NCBI GenBank assembly: GCA_963734575.1
Contig: CAVTHT010000005.1
Span: forward strand, 23,203 to 87,202
DNA from: CAIWHR01 sp963734575
GTDB taxonomy: Bacteria > Pseudomonadota > Gammaproteobacteria > Burkholderiales > Casimicrobiaceae
DNA: 64,000 nucleotides
Direction: 5' to 3'
In this document: in pieces, positions 45,410 through 55,971 of the stretch
How the letters are laid out: each line of letters starts with the position of its first letter
Position numbering within the stretch: position 1 is the stretch's first letter
Notes under the pieces: generated by a model
Database searches by the model: none
Told to the model about the DNA's origin: nothing
The model's input: the letters and a program-made list of their open reading frames with translations, nothing else
Translations under genes and position numbers: made by a program

Positions 45410-47434
45410 ATGGCACCCAAGGACACGGAACAGACTCGACGCAGCGCACCCCAGCCGCCCGGCGCGGCGAAGGAAGGCAACGCCCGGATGCCGCCGCGCC
45501 GGGCGTGGATCATCTTCTTCGCGATCGTGTTCCTCAATTACCTGCTGGCGCGCTTTCTGTTTCCCGCGCCGGAGCTGGTCACCGTGCCGTACACCGTGTT
45601 CAAGCAGCAGGTCGAGAAGGGCAACGTCGCGGCGATCTACAGCCAGGGCACGAGCATCGAGGGCCGCTTCGGCACCGCCGTCACGTGGCCTCCGGAAACC
45701 GCGGCCAAGGAGGCGCTGCCGCCCTCCCGCCGTGGCCTGCCGCCGGCGCAGCCACCGAAGACATCCGACACGTTCACCACCGAGCTGCCAGCGTTCGTCG
45801 ATCCCGGGCTCGAGCAGTTCCTCATCGCCCACGACGTGGAGATCAGCGCGGTGCCGATCCGTCAGGGCAGTCCGTGGGCCACGCTCCTGTTCGGCTTCGG
45901 CCCGGCGATCCTGATCATCGCCTTCTACGTGTGGCTCTACCGCCGCGCGGCGCAGGGCGGCGGGATGGGTGGCGGCCTGGGCGGACTGATGGGCATCGGC
46001 AAGAGCAAGGCCCGCCGCTACGACACGGAATCGGATGCGCGGATCACCTTCGACGACGTGGCCGGCATCGACGAGGCCGAGAACGAGCTCGTCGAGATCG
46101 TCGACTTCCTGAAATCGCCGGCGAAGTACACGCGCCTCGGCGGCACCGCCCCGAAGGGTGTCCTGCTCATCGGCTCGCCGGGCACCGGCAAGACGCTGCT
46201 CGCCAAGGCCGTCGCGGGCGAAGCGGGCGTGCCGTTCTTCTCGATGAGCGCGTCGGAATTCGTGGAGATGATCGTGGGCGTCGGGGCCGCGCGCGTGCGC
46301 GACCTCTTCAAGCAGGCACGCGAGCACGCACCGGCGATCATCTTCATCGACGAGATCGACGCCATCGGCCGCGCGCGTGGCCAGGTCGCGATCGGCGGCT
46401 CGAGCGAGCAGGAGCAGACGCTGCAGCAGATCCTGACCGAGATGGACGGCTTCACGGGCCGCGAAGGCATCATCGTGCTCGCCGCGACCAACCAGCCGGA
46501 CGTGCTCGATCGCGCGCTGTTGCGGCCGGGCCGGTTCGACCGCCGCGTGGTGGTGAATCTGCCCGACAAGACGGGGCGCGAAGCGATCCTCAAGGTGCAC
46601 ACGCGCAAGGTTCCGCTGGCCACCGATGCGAGCCTCGCCGAGCTCGCCTCGGCAACGCCCGGATTCTCCGGTGCGGACCTCAAGAATCTCGTGAACGAAG
46701 CGGCGCTGCTGGCCGCGCGCCGCGAGGAGAACGAAGTGCGGCAGAAGGATTTCCACGACGCGCTCGAGAAGATCGTGCTCGGCCCCGAGCGCCCGCTGCT
46801 GCTGACCCCGGAGGACCGCGAGCGCATCGCTTATCACGAGAGCGGCCACGTCGTCCTCGGCCTGCTCGTGCCCGGTGCCGACCCGGTGCACCGGGTGAGC
46901 ATCGTCCCGCGCGGGCAGGCGCTTGGCGTGACGTATCAGCGGCCGCAGACCGACCGCTACAACTACCCCGAGGCCTATCTGCGGGCGCGCATCGTGGGCA
47001 TGCTGGGCGGACGCGCCGCCGAGGAGGTCGTCTACGGGACGCGCACGACGGGCGCGGAGAACGACATCGAGCAGGCGACGACGCTCGCGCGCAACATGGT
47101 CACGCGCTGGGGGATGAGCGAGGCGCTCGGCATGGTGCAGCTCGCGCCGCGGCAGAATCCGTATCTCGGCGGCATGTCGGGCTTCGGCGGCGAAAAGCCG
47201 TTCAGCGAGGAAACAGCCCGGGTGATCGATGCGGAGGTGCAACGGATCATCAACGAGTGCCACGACCAGGCAAAGCGTCTCCTGACGACGCACCGCCAGT
47301 CACTCGATGCGCTCGTCGCGGCGCTGCTGAAGCGCGAGACGCTCGGCGAGCACGATATCCTCGAGGTGACGGGGCTTCCCGCCGCGCCGGCACTGGAAGG
47401 TGCGCCCATCCGGATCGCGGGCCCGGCGGATTGA
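45410..47434 (+). CDS. ftsH: ATP-dependent zinc metalloprotease, FtsH type
   Basis: A protein of 674 residues, intact. Two membrane helices (WIIFFAIVFLNYLLARFLF and LLFGFGPAILIIAFYVWLY) enclose a periplasmic domain of about 110 residues that is longer than usual. The AAA domain has GSPGTGKTLLAKAVAGEAGVPFFSMSASEFVEM, IIFIDEIDAIGRAR and the SRH region ATNQPDVLDRALLRPGRFDR. The zinc site is HESGH (residue about 475), with the further Asp in the TGAENDIEQAT region. It degrades misfolded or short-lived membrane proteins. The linkage to a lipid transporter and the longer periplasmic part suggest a paralogue rather than the housekeeping copy. Confidence 0.94.
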   Translation: MAPKDTEQTRRSAPQPPGAAKEGNARMPPRRAWIIFFAIVFLNYLLARFLFPAPELVTVPYTVFKQQVEKGNVAAIYSQGTSIEGRFGTAVTWPPETAAKEALPPSRRGLPPAQPPKTSDTFTTELPAFVDPGLEQFLIAHDVEISAVPIRQGSPWATLLFGFGPAILIIAFYVWLYRRAAQGGGMGGGLGGLMGIGKSKARRYDTESDARITFDDVAGIDEAENELVEIVDFLKSPAKYTRLGGTAPKGVLLIGSPGTGKTLLAKAVAGEAGVPFFSMSASEFVEMIVGVGAARVRDLFKQAREHAPAIIFIDEIDAIGRARGQVAIGGSSEQEQTLQQILTEMDGFTGREGIIVLAATNQPDVLDRALLRPGRFDRRVVVNLPDKTGREAILKVHTRKVPLATDASLAELASATPGFSGADLKNLVNEAALLAARREENEVRQKDFHDALEKIVLGPERPLLLTPEDRERIAYHESGHVVLGLLVPGADPVHRVSIVPRGQALGVTYQRPQTDRYNYPEAYLRARIVGMLGGRAAEEVVYGTRTTGAENDIEQATTLARNMVTRWGMSEALGMVQLAPRQNPYLGGMSGFGGEKPFSEETARVIDAEVQRIINECHDQAKRLLTTHRQSLDALVAALLKRETLGEHDILEVTGLPAAPALEGAPIRIAGPAD

Positions 47435-47492
47435 GGCTTACATGGACGGCCCCAGCGCACATCGCGGGAGGGCCAAGCGACGCGACGACGCT

Positions 47493-48908
47493 TCAGTGCC
47501 TGCGCGGCGGCGCCGCCGCCGCGCGATACATGTGCGCGACGAGCTGCACGAGGGCGGCCGAGGCGAGCCACGAGCGGCGATCGTCGCCACGGCTGGTCAG
47601 CGCAATCGGCACGCGGGCACCGAGCACGATGCCCGCCGACAGCGCGTCGGTGAGATACATGAGCTGCTTCGCGATCATGTTTCCCGATTCGAGGTCCGGT
47701 ACGAGGAGCACGTCGGCCTGACCCGCGACGGCCGAGCGGATGCCCATGGTCTCGGAGGCCTTCATCGATACCGCGTGGTCGAACGTGAGCGGACCGTCGA
47801 GGACGCCGCCGACGATCTGTCCGCGCTCGGCCATCTTGCACAGCGTCGCCGCTTCCATCGTGGCGCGCATCTTGGGATTGATCGTCTCGATCGCCGCGAG
47901 CACCGCAACCTTTGGCGCTGGAATGCCGAGCCAGCGCGCCAGGTCGATGACGTTCTGGCAGATGTCGCGCTTCTCCGCGAGGCCCGGTGCGATGTTGATC
48001 ATCGAGTCGGTGATGAAGAGCGGCTTGGGATACGTCGGCACGTCCATGACGTGCACGTGACTCACGCGGCGGTCAGTTCGCAGGCCGTGCGTTGCCGAGA
48101 TCACGGGCACGATGAGGTCCTCCGTGGTCACGCCGCCCTTCATGATGCCCTCCACCCGGCCTTCGCGGGCGAGACGTATGGCTTGCGCGACCGCCTCGCG
48201 CGGGTTCGCGGCCGGCACGATCTGGAATGCGTCGAGGTCGACGCCGCCGGCCGCTGCAACCTCGCGGATCGCGCTCTCTTCGCCAACGAGGATCGGGACG
48301 ATGATGCCCTGCTCGCTCGCGTCGGCGATTGCCGCCAGCGAATCGGCATCGGCCGGAGCGACGATCGCGGTGACGATCGCCGCCAGCTTGCGCGCCTTCA
48401 CCCGCCCCATGACTTCGCGGAACCGCGCCTCCTTGTCGTCGAAGCGCACCTCGGGAAGGTCGACCCTCGCGCGCCGCACCTTCTCGGTGGGAGGAATCAC
48501 TTCGGCGGAGCCCGATACCACCACGTCGCCATCCTGATTGATGCACGTGGTGTCGAGCACCACCCTGCCCTTCGCCGCGTCCTTTTCCTGCGCCGTCACC
48601 TTGATCGTGATGGTGTCGCCAACCTTCACGGGGCGCCGGAAGCGGAGGTTCTGCCCGAGATAGATCGTGCCGGGCCCGGGAAACTCGGTTCCGAGCACGG
48701 TCGAGATGAGCGCGGCGGTCCACATCCCGTGACCGATCACCTCGCGGAAGCGGCTGCTCTTCGCATACTCGGGGTCCACGTGCGCAGGATTGATGTCGCC
48801 CGACATGACGGCGAACAGCGTGATGTCCTGCTCGGTGAGCGTGCGCTCCAGCGTGGACGTGTCGCCGACTTCGATCTCGTCGAAGACGCGATTTTCGATG
48901 TATTCCAA
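47493..48908 (-). CDS. MaoC-domain / phosphate acetyltransferase fusion protein
   Basis: About 471 residues from a TTG at 48908 (read as Met), placed 6 bp after GGGAG and followed by EYIENRVFDEIEVGDTS, the usual opening of the family. Residues 1-135 are a MaoC hot-dog domain (VMSGDINPAHVDPEYAKSSRF, IGHGMWTAALISTVLG). Residues 150-470 are a phosphate acyltransferase (EGIMKGGVTTEDLIVPV, RRVSHVHVMDVP, EAATLCKMAERGQIVGGVLDGPLTFDHAVS, VLLVPDLESGNMIAKQLMYLTDALSAGIVLGARVPI). Such bifunctional enoyl-CoA hydratase/phosphotransacetylases feed ackA-type kinases. It is the second phosphotransacetylase of the window and converges on ftsH. Confidence 0.9.
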   Translation of the reverse strand: MEYIENRVFDEIEVGDTSTLERTLTEQDITLFAVMSGDINPAHVDPEYAKSSRFREVIGHGMWTAALISTVLGTEFPGPGTIYLGQNLRFRRPVKVGDTITIKVTAQEKDAAKGRVVLDTTCINQDGDVVVSGSAEVIPPTEKVRRARVDLPEVRFDDKEARFREVMGRVKARKLAAIVTAIVAPADADSLAAIADASEQGIIVPILVGEESAIREVAAAGGVDLDAFQIVPAANPREAVAQAIRLAREGRVEGIMKGGVTTEDLIVPVISATHGLRTDRRVSHVHVMDVPTYPKPLFITDSMINIAPGLAEKRDICQNVIDLARWLGIPAPKVAVLAAIETINPKMRATMEAATLCKMAERGQIVGGVLDGPLTFDHAVSMKASETMGIRSAVAGQADVLLVPDLESGNMIAKQLMYLTDALSAGIVLGARVPIALTSRGDDRRSWLASAALVQLVAHMYRAAAAPPRRH

Positions 48909-49094
48909 CTTGACTCCCGGGCGTGCAGCGTGCGACAGGTGGCGCACGGCGTGCAATGAACGAACTGGGCAAGCGCCGCCGAGGATAGGCGCTCTGCTGC
49001 GGTCCGGCTTTGATCGGTCGCAATGAACGTCTGGCTTGACCGAATCCTCTCGCACCCGGGTGGCGTCGGGCGCGAGTTGCGCGTGCGCGCCCCG

Positions 49095-50043
49095 TTACGC
49101 GGGCAACGAGGTGCCTGGCCCTCCGGTCGGCCGCTCCAGCGCGGCGCGGTCCCAGTGCGCGAGGTCGGCCGCAGCCTCGTACGTGCCCTGCAGGAACTCG
49201 AGCAGCGTCGTGTCGGGATGCGACGAGCGCCGCACCACGTCATAGGGCAGGACGAACTCGTGCATGTCCGCGTCGTAGTACGCCCCCGCGGGACCGACGT
49301 GGCGCCGCGCGTAGCCCTCGGGCTCGGGATACGCGTAGGCATAGAACGCGGGTTGCGTCACGGCGCCGCCGCCCGGCCAGAAGCCGCAGCTGCTGCACTC
49401 GTGCGAGTACGCCTCGACCATCACGTAATCCGCGCAATTCGGTGCGCCGCCCGGATGGCGCGGAGCGCGCCGCCCGGAGAAGCGCGTGTACGCGACGTCG
49501 AAGCTGCCCCAGAAGAAATGCACGGGGCTCGCCTTGCCGAGGAACGGGCCGGCGAACCGCTTCAGCACGCGGTCCGCCTGCACGAGGATCTGCCAGCAGC
49601 GATGCGCCGCGGCCGGATCGTAGGCCGCATGCTCGCGATCGTCCGCGAAGGGAATCGCGGTCACCACTTCCACCGGCCTCGCCAACAGGCTGACCTCGAT
49701 GCCGAGCTCGCGCAGCGCCGCCATGTACGTGCGAAAGAACGCGGCGACGGATTGCGCCGCGAGCGGCAGCGCACGCACACCGCCGCCGCTGGTCCGGATC
49801 GTCAGCGCGTGCGCGATGAAATCGAGATCGACCGCGAACGTCGTCTCGCCGAACGGAATCGCGGACGTCGTGAGGCCACGCGGGGTCACGTACAACGCGC
49901 CCTGCCACCAATGGTTCTGCATCGGGGCCAGGGCGAGGCGCGTCTTGCCGACGATCTGCAGCCACATGTGCAGCGTCGCGTACGTGGGTTGCCAGTCCTC
50001 CAGCGGCAGTGCCGGCCAGAGAGGGCTCGGTCGATGCAGTCAT
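49095..50043 (-). CDS. DUF5996 family protein (one frameshift)
   Basis: Starts MTASTEPSL and, one base shifted near 50020, continues WPALPLEDWQPTYATLHMWLQIVGKTRLAL, the family's opening. The body has NHWWQGALYVTPRGLTTSAIPFG, HFFWGSFDVAYTRFSGR and YVMVEAYSHECSSCGFWPGGG. It is about 315 residues when repaired. DUF5996 has no known function. Its ATG overlaps the stop of the UBP zinc-finger gene by four bases, so the two proteins are made together. Confidence 0.83.
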
Positions 50044-50321
50044 CGCGGCTCGGGCGCCGGCTCGAACGTGATCTCGTCCACGTAGCACCAGCCCCAGTCC
50101 TCGCCGGGCTCGAAGCTCCGGATGATGGGATGGCGCGTGGCGTGGAAATGCGCGGTGGCGTGCTTGCCGGGCGACTGGTCGCAGCAGCCGACATGGCCGC
50201 ACTCGAGACAGAGCCGGAGGTGGACCCAGCGCATGCCGGTCTCGAGGCATTCCTCGCAGCCCCGTGGCGTGCGGGGTGCAACGCGATGGACCTGGTCGAG
50301 ATGCGTGCAACGTGCGGTCAT
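50040..50321 (-). CDS. UBP-type zinc-finger protein
   Basis: A protein of 93 residues (MTARCTHLDQV). The Cys/His set CTHLDQV, GCEECLETG, WVHLRLCLECGHVGCCDQSPGKHATAHFHATRHPII matches the Zf-UBP domain, which in eukaryotic deubiquitinases and HDAC6 binds the free C-terminus of ubiquitin. Bacterial stand-alone versions are common but of unknown role. The tail DWGWCYVDEITFEP is the conserved aromatic end. It overlaps the DUF5996 start by ATGA. Confidence 0.9.
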   Translation of the reverse strand: MTARCTHLDQVHRVAPRTPRGCEECLETGMRWVHLRLCLECGHVGCCDQSPGKHATAHFHATRHPIIRSFEPGEDWGWCYVDEITFEPAPEPR

Positions 50322-50461
50322 GGAGGCTCACCTCGAGGAGCGAGTGGCGACAGGGCGTCGGGCGTCCGCGGCGGTGCAGCGCAGGCGCACCGTGAATGGA
50401 TGCGCGAGCGACACGCGTGCATCGTACATGCAACCGCGCCGCGCCACCCTGTGTTGCGGTC

Positions 50462-51034
50462 CTAGGCATTCCGCGGCAGCGCCAGGTAGACCCGGACGAT
50501 GAATGCGTGCAGGTCCTCCATGTACTGGCGCAGGAATTTTTCCGTGGACTCGTTGGTGACCTTGCCGTCCTCGGTGACGAGACCCGGCTTGAACTGGATG
50601 TAGGCCTCCGGCGCATTCATCTGCGGCGAATTGCAGAAGCTCAGTACGCTGCGCAGCTGCTGCTGCGCAATGGCGGTTCCGATCGCACCCGGCGACGTGC
50701 CGATCACGGCGGAAGGCTTGCGCGTGAACGAATTCTTCCCATACGGGCGGCTGGCCCAGTCGATCGCATTCTTCAATCCGCCCGGAATGGAGCGGTTGTA
50801 TTCCGGGGTGACGAAGAGCACGGCATCGACCTTGGCCAGCGCGTCCTTGAACGCGCGTGCGGGCGCCGGAAAGTCGGCATCGTAGTCGTAGCTGTAGATG
50901 GGCAGGTCACGAAATGGGACCTCGGTCATCTCGAGCTCCTTGGGTGCGAGGCGCACCAGTGCCTTGGCCAGCAGCCGATTGATGGACGCGGTGGCGAGGC
51001 TGCCCACCAGGTAACCGACCTTGTATGTCGTCAT
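50462..51034 (-). CDS. NADPH-dependent FMN reductase
   Basis: A protein of 190 residues from the ATG at 51034 (MTTYKVGYLV). Flavodoxin-like landmarks are the phosphate loop GSLATASINRLLAKAL, LPIYSYDYDADFP, and TPEYNRSIPGGLKNAIDWASRP, the hallmark of the azobenzene/chromate-type reductases. It probably reduces quinones or flavin as a soluble detoxifying enzyme. The 328 bp upstream (51035-51362) hold no supported gene. Confidence 0.9.
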   Translation of the reverse strand: MTTYKVGYLVGSLATASINRLLAKALVRLAPKELEMTEVPFRDLPIYSYDYDADFPAPARAFKDALAKVDAVLFVTPEYNRSIPGGLKNAIDWASRPYGKNSFTRKPSAVIGTSPGAIGTAIAQQQLRSVLSFCNSPQMNAPEAYIQFKPGLVTEDGKVTNESTEKFLRQYMEDLHAFIVRVYLALPRNA

Positions 51035-51362
51035 GAGATCTCCTGTGAAGTCCGCGGCGGCACGGCGCGCACGAGTGCGAGACCGCCGGATGTCGCGCTC
51101 CACGATCGGCGCACGGGGGCGCGCACAACGCAGTGTGCGCGCGGATTGGACCCGCCGGGAATCGGATCGTTGCGTGACTGCGCGGCGGCGCCCCGTCCTC
51201 GAGTGGGCGCGGATCGCCGAGCTGACCGGTCTGCATCGCGCACCGGCGTGCGAAAGCACGCGGGCCTGCATATTCCGCGACCGAATACCCTGATCACGAC
51301 AAAGTCTTTCCGGCTTCACCGAGCGGTGAAAGAGACATGCGAGCCGGAGCCGTTGATCGTGT

Positions 51363-51623
51363 GTGACCACACGGCGACTTGGGCGCCATCGACTCCTCGT
51401 CGCGTGGATGCTTGCCGGGTTGGGCTATGCAGTCGGCCTCGTCGTGTCGACCGCGCTCGATCTTTCTTCGGGGGCTGTCATCGTATGGTCTCTCGTGGCG
51501 GTAGGCCTCGGGTACTACGCCTTCGCGACGCGGCTGTACCGCACCGGCGAAGTGCCCGCACAAACGCGGGCTGCGCGTGGCCCTGTGAACCGGCTGCGTG
51601 CGCCGACAGGACCGACTTCGTGA
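51363..51623 (+). CDS. Short membrane protein, possible remnant of an ABC-3 metal permease
   Basis: Up to 86 residues. Two helices (LLVAWMLAGLGYAVGLVVSTALDLSSGAVIVWSLVAVGLGYYAFA) read like the last two helices of ZnuB/ABC-3 permeases, where G-x-x-L-S-x-x-x-D-L-P-x-G-x-x-I-V is usual. Nothing upstream encodes the rest. Either a small stand-alone membrane protein or a decayed 3' fragment left after a deletion. I favour the remnant but am not sure. Confidence 0.4.
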   Translation: MTTRRLGRHRLLVAWMLAGLGYAVGLVVSTALDLSSGAVIVWSLVAVGLGYYAFATRLYRTGEVPAQTRAARGPVNRLRAPTGPTS

Positions 51624-51759
51624 AAGCCCTGGCGCCGTGGCTGCTTTTCGCGCTGGGCTCCGCCTTCTTGCGATGCCCGCGGCCTAGGCGGTTCGCGGTG
51701 CAGCCTGCGGGTGCTCACGGCCGCCGCGAACACCCCGCCGCAATCCATCCGCGCGATCG

Positions 51760-52017
51760 CTACGTCTTGCTGCCAAACATGCCGAGCATGCGCAGCACGA
51801 AGATGAGCAACACCGCGCCTGCGATCGCGATGATGAAGCCGACGATCCCACCAGTGGCCGTGACGCCCATGAGGCCCGCGACCCAGTAACCCAGCAGCGA
51901 GCCCACGACGCCGACCAGTACGTTGGCGACCCATCCCATCTGGGCGTTGGTCTTCATGACGATGCTTGCCAGCCAGCCGACGATTCCACCGATGATCAAC
52001 GTGACGATCCAGTCCAT
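51760..52017 (-). CDS. GlsB/YeaQ/YmgE-family small membrane protein
   Basis: A protein of 85 residues from the ATG at 52017 (MDWIVTLIIGGIVGWLASIVMKTNAQMGWVANVLVGVVGS). The G-x-I-x-G-W-L-A-S and N-x-x-V-G-x-x-G-S patterns are the transglycosylase-associated protein family signature. It has three membrane helices. The name is historical, since members have no shown transglycosylase role and are often stress-induced. The 232 bp upstream to the next gene are empty, apart from a degraded look-alike of the shared element. Confidence 0.9.
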   Translation of the reverse strand: MDWIVTLIIGGIVGWLASIVMKTNAQMGWVANVLVGVVGSLLGYWVAGLMGVTATGGIVGFIIAIAGAVLLIFVLRMLGMFGSKT

Positions 52018-52249
52018 TTTCCGACTCCTTGGTAATCGAATGATGCGCATCCCTTCTCGCGCCGCATCCCGTCAGCGAGGCGCGGCACGACCTCAGCATA
52101 GGGGCGATCCGCCGGGCCGTCGTTGACGGATGTCGTTACGCCTGCGCGACCCGGGCGCGGCATTTTCGACCGACCCGGGCTCGCGCGCGACGCACTGTTG
52201 CCGCGCCATAGCGCCCTGCGTGCAACGAGCAACAGCCTGCGCTGCCTGC

Positions 52250-54011
52250 CTAACGCGGTCGCGGCACCTTCTCCACGAACCTCGGTGCACGCAGGAAATC
52301 GAAATCGACGCCCTGATCGGCCTGGGTGACCCGTTCGAGGAAGAGCTTGTGGTAGCCCCGCTCGCCGGTCGGTGGTCTCGACCTTCTGTGCTTGCGCGCG
52401 CCGCTGCGAGCTCCTTCTCGGAAACGAGCAGCGTGAGCTCACGCCGGCTGACGCTGAGACGGATGCGATCGCCGCTCTTCACGTAGGCGAGCGTGCCGCC
52501 CATCGCGGCTTCCGGCGTGACGTGCAGCACGATGGTGCCGGCTGCGGTTCCGCTCATGCGCCCGTCGGAGATGCGCACGATGTCCTTCACGCCGGCGCGA
52601 GCCGAGCTTCTTCGGGATCGGCAGGTATCCCGCCTCGGGCATGCCCGGCGCGCCCTTCGGCCCGATGTTCTTCAGGACCAGAATGTCGTCGGCGTTCACA
52701 TCGAGCGCATCGTCATCGATGCGCTCGGCCATGTCCTGCGACGTTCTCGAACACGACGGCGCGTCCCTCGTGCTCCATCAGCTTCGCGTCGGCCGCGGAC
52801 TGCTTGATGATGGCGCCGCCCGGGGCGAGATTGCCGCGCAGCACGGCGATGCCGCCGTGCGGATAGATCGGATCCGCGACGGGTCGCACCACGTCCTGCT
52901 TGAACCCGGCTCCCGAGCGTTCGATCTCTTCGCCCAGCGTGCGCCCGGTCACCGTCATCGCATCGAGGTGCAGCAGCGGCTTCAGCTCGCGCAGCAGCGC
53001 CGGCATGCCGCCGGCCTTGTGAAAGTCCTCCATGTAGTGCTGGCCGGTCGGCTTCAGATCGACCAGCACCGGGCGTTTCCTCGCCCATCGCGTCGAGCTG
53101 ATCGAGGTCGATCTCGATGCCGAGCCGACCGGCAATCGCCGTCAGGTGAATGATGCCGTTGGTGGAACCGCCGATGGCGAGCAGCACGCGCAGCGCGTTC
53201 TCGAACGCCTTGCCGGTGAGGATCTTGTCCGGCGTCAGACCGTGCTTGATCATCTGCACGGCGGTGGCACCGGTCCTGCTCCGCGACGCGGATGCGGTCC
53301 GCCGTGACCGCCGGCGGCGATGCCCCGCCCGGGAGCATGATGCCGAGCGCCTCGGCCACGCACGCCATCGTGCTCGCGGTGCCCATGACGGAACAGGTCC
53401 CCACGCTCGCGACGAGCTGGTCGTTCACTCGCGACGACTTCGTCGGCGTCGATCTCCTCCGCCCGATACTTGCCCCAGAAGCGGCGGCAGTCGGTGCACG
53501 CGCCGACGCGCTCCGAGCGATGCGATCCCGTGAGCATCGAGCCGGTCACGAGCGAGATGGCCGGCACGCCGGCTGACGCCGCGCCCATCAACTGCGCGGG
53601 CACCGTCTTGTCGCAGCCGCCGATCAGCACCACGGCATCCATCGGCTGCGCGCGGATCATCTCCTCGGTGTCCATCGACATCAGGTTGCGCACGTACATG
53701 CTCGTCGGCTGCGCGAAGCTCTCGTGGATGGACATGGTCGGAAATTCCATCGGCAGGCCGCCTGCGAGCATGACGCCGCGCTTCACCGCCTCGACGAGCT
53801 GGTCGGCGTTGCCGTGGCACGGGTTGTAGGCGCTGCCCGTGTTGGCGATGCCGATCACGCGCCGGTCGAGCGCATCGTCGGTGTACCCCGCGCCCTTGAT
53901 GAACGCCTTGCGCAGGAAGACGGAGAAGCCGGGGTCGCCGTAGCTGGTCAATCCCTTGCGCATGCCGTGCGGCGGCACCGCTCCGGGCTTGCGGGACTTG
54001 TCATCACTCAT
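52250..54011 (-). CDS. IlvD/Edd-family dehydratase (many frameshifts)
   Basis: Starts MSDDKSRKPGAVPPHGMRKG. The family is clear: RRVIGIANTGSAYNPCHGNADQLVEAVK, VVLIGGCDKTVPAQLMGAASAG (cluster Cys), CTDCRRFWGKYRAEEI, VGTCSVMGTASTMACVAEALG, IGGSTNGIIHLTAIAGRLG, SDGRMSGTAAGTIVLHVTPEAAMGG. This branch resembles sugar-acid dehydratases (arabonate/xylonate type) rather than valine-pathway IlvD (HGMRKGLTSYGDPGFS opening). At least six breaks (near 53430, 53280, 53080, 52740, 52610, 52390). The stop at 52250 ends EKVPRPR. About 580 residues. It binds an iron-sulfur cluster. Confidence 0.82.
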
Positions 54012-54119
54012 GCGGGTCCTCGGCTGCGCTGTCGAAGCGAACAGGATACCGCCGCCTGTTGCGACGCATCCGTGAAAGACGCGTCGCCGGACGCGGTTGC
54101 GCGTGCTACCCCCCGGCTG

Positions 54120-54877
54120 CTAGTTCTTGAGGCGGTAACCCGTCCTGAAGATCCACGCGACGATCACCAGCGCGACGGCCAGGAAGAACAGAGTCATGCC
54201 GAGGCTGACCGCCACGCTCACGTCGGCGATCCCGTAGAAGCTCCAGCGGAATCCGCTGATGAGGTACACCACCGGATTGAACAGCGTGACCGTTCGCCAG
54301 AACGGCGGCAGCATGTCGGTCGAGTAGAAGCTGCCCCCGAGAAATGTCAGCGGCGTGACGATGAGCAGTGGCACCAGCTGGAGCTTTTCGAAACCGTCCG
54401 CCCAGATGCCGATGATGAATCCGACGAGGCTGAACGTGACTGCCGTCAGGACGAGGAAGAGCACCATCCACACGGGATGCAGGATGCGCAGCGGCACGAA
54501 CAACGCAGCCGTCGCCAGGATGATGAGGCCGAGGATGATCGACTTGGTCGCCGCCGCGCCGACATAGCTCACCACGATCTCGGCGTATGACACCGGCGCA
54601 GACAGGAGCTCGTAGATCGTCCCCGTGAACTTCGGAAAGTAGATCCCGAACGACGCATTCGAGATGCTCTGCGTCAGCAGCGACAGCATGATGAGCCCCG
54701 GCACGATGAAGGCGCCGTACGTGATGCCCTCCACCTCCTGGATGCGCGAGCCGATGGCGGCGCCGAAGACCACGAAGTAGAGCGATGTCGAGATCACCGG
54801 CGAGATGATGCTCTGCATCAGGGTTCGCCGCGTCCGCGCCATTTCGAACCCGTAGATCGCGCGTATCGCGTGGACGT

Positions 54878-54881
<4 letters not shown>
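54120..54881 (-). CDS. ABC-2 transporter permease (YadH-like)
   Basis: A protein of 253 residues (MNVHAIRAIYGFEMARTRRT). Six hydrophobic segments and a conserved SFGIYFPKFTGTIYELLSAPVSYAEIV loop with the family's G-x-I-x-E-L-L-x-A-P-x-S. It is very close in length and layout to E. coli YadH. Its start overlaps the ATPase stop by four bases, so the two form one exporter. The substrate is unknown. Confidence 0.9.
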
Positions 54882-55804
<923 letters not shown>

Positions 55805-55971
55805 GACGCAACGTTGGCAGATCGAGGTGCCGTACTCTAACCCGGTGCAGGGAATCGGGCACGAGCCGCGACGCTTCGGCGCTACGGGCCGGGGGTCGCC
55901 GTCCGGCGCTAGAATCCACGCGTCGCTGCCCGCCACCGGTCCTTCGTCGTCCCTTGGAAAGGAGCTTCCCG

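Noticed and set aside
49007..49021. TTGATCGGTCGCAA as a fourth FNR-like site
   Set aside because: One arm reads GCAA, not TCAA, so the defining core is lost, and its position about 100 bp before the MaoC-Pta gene alone is not enough.
51283..52175. Degraded look-alikes of the 21-bp element near 51283 (GCATATTCCGCGACC) and 52158 (GCGGCATTTTCGACC)
   Set aside because: They need gaps and several mismatches to align. The second lies about 140 bp before the GlsB-like gene and might be a decayed site, but by eye it is not separable from chance.
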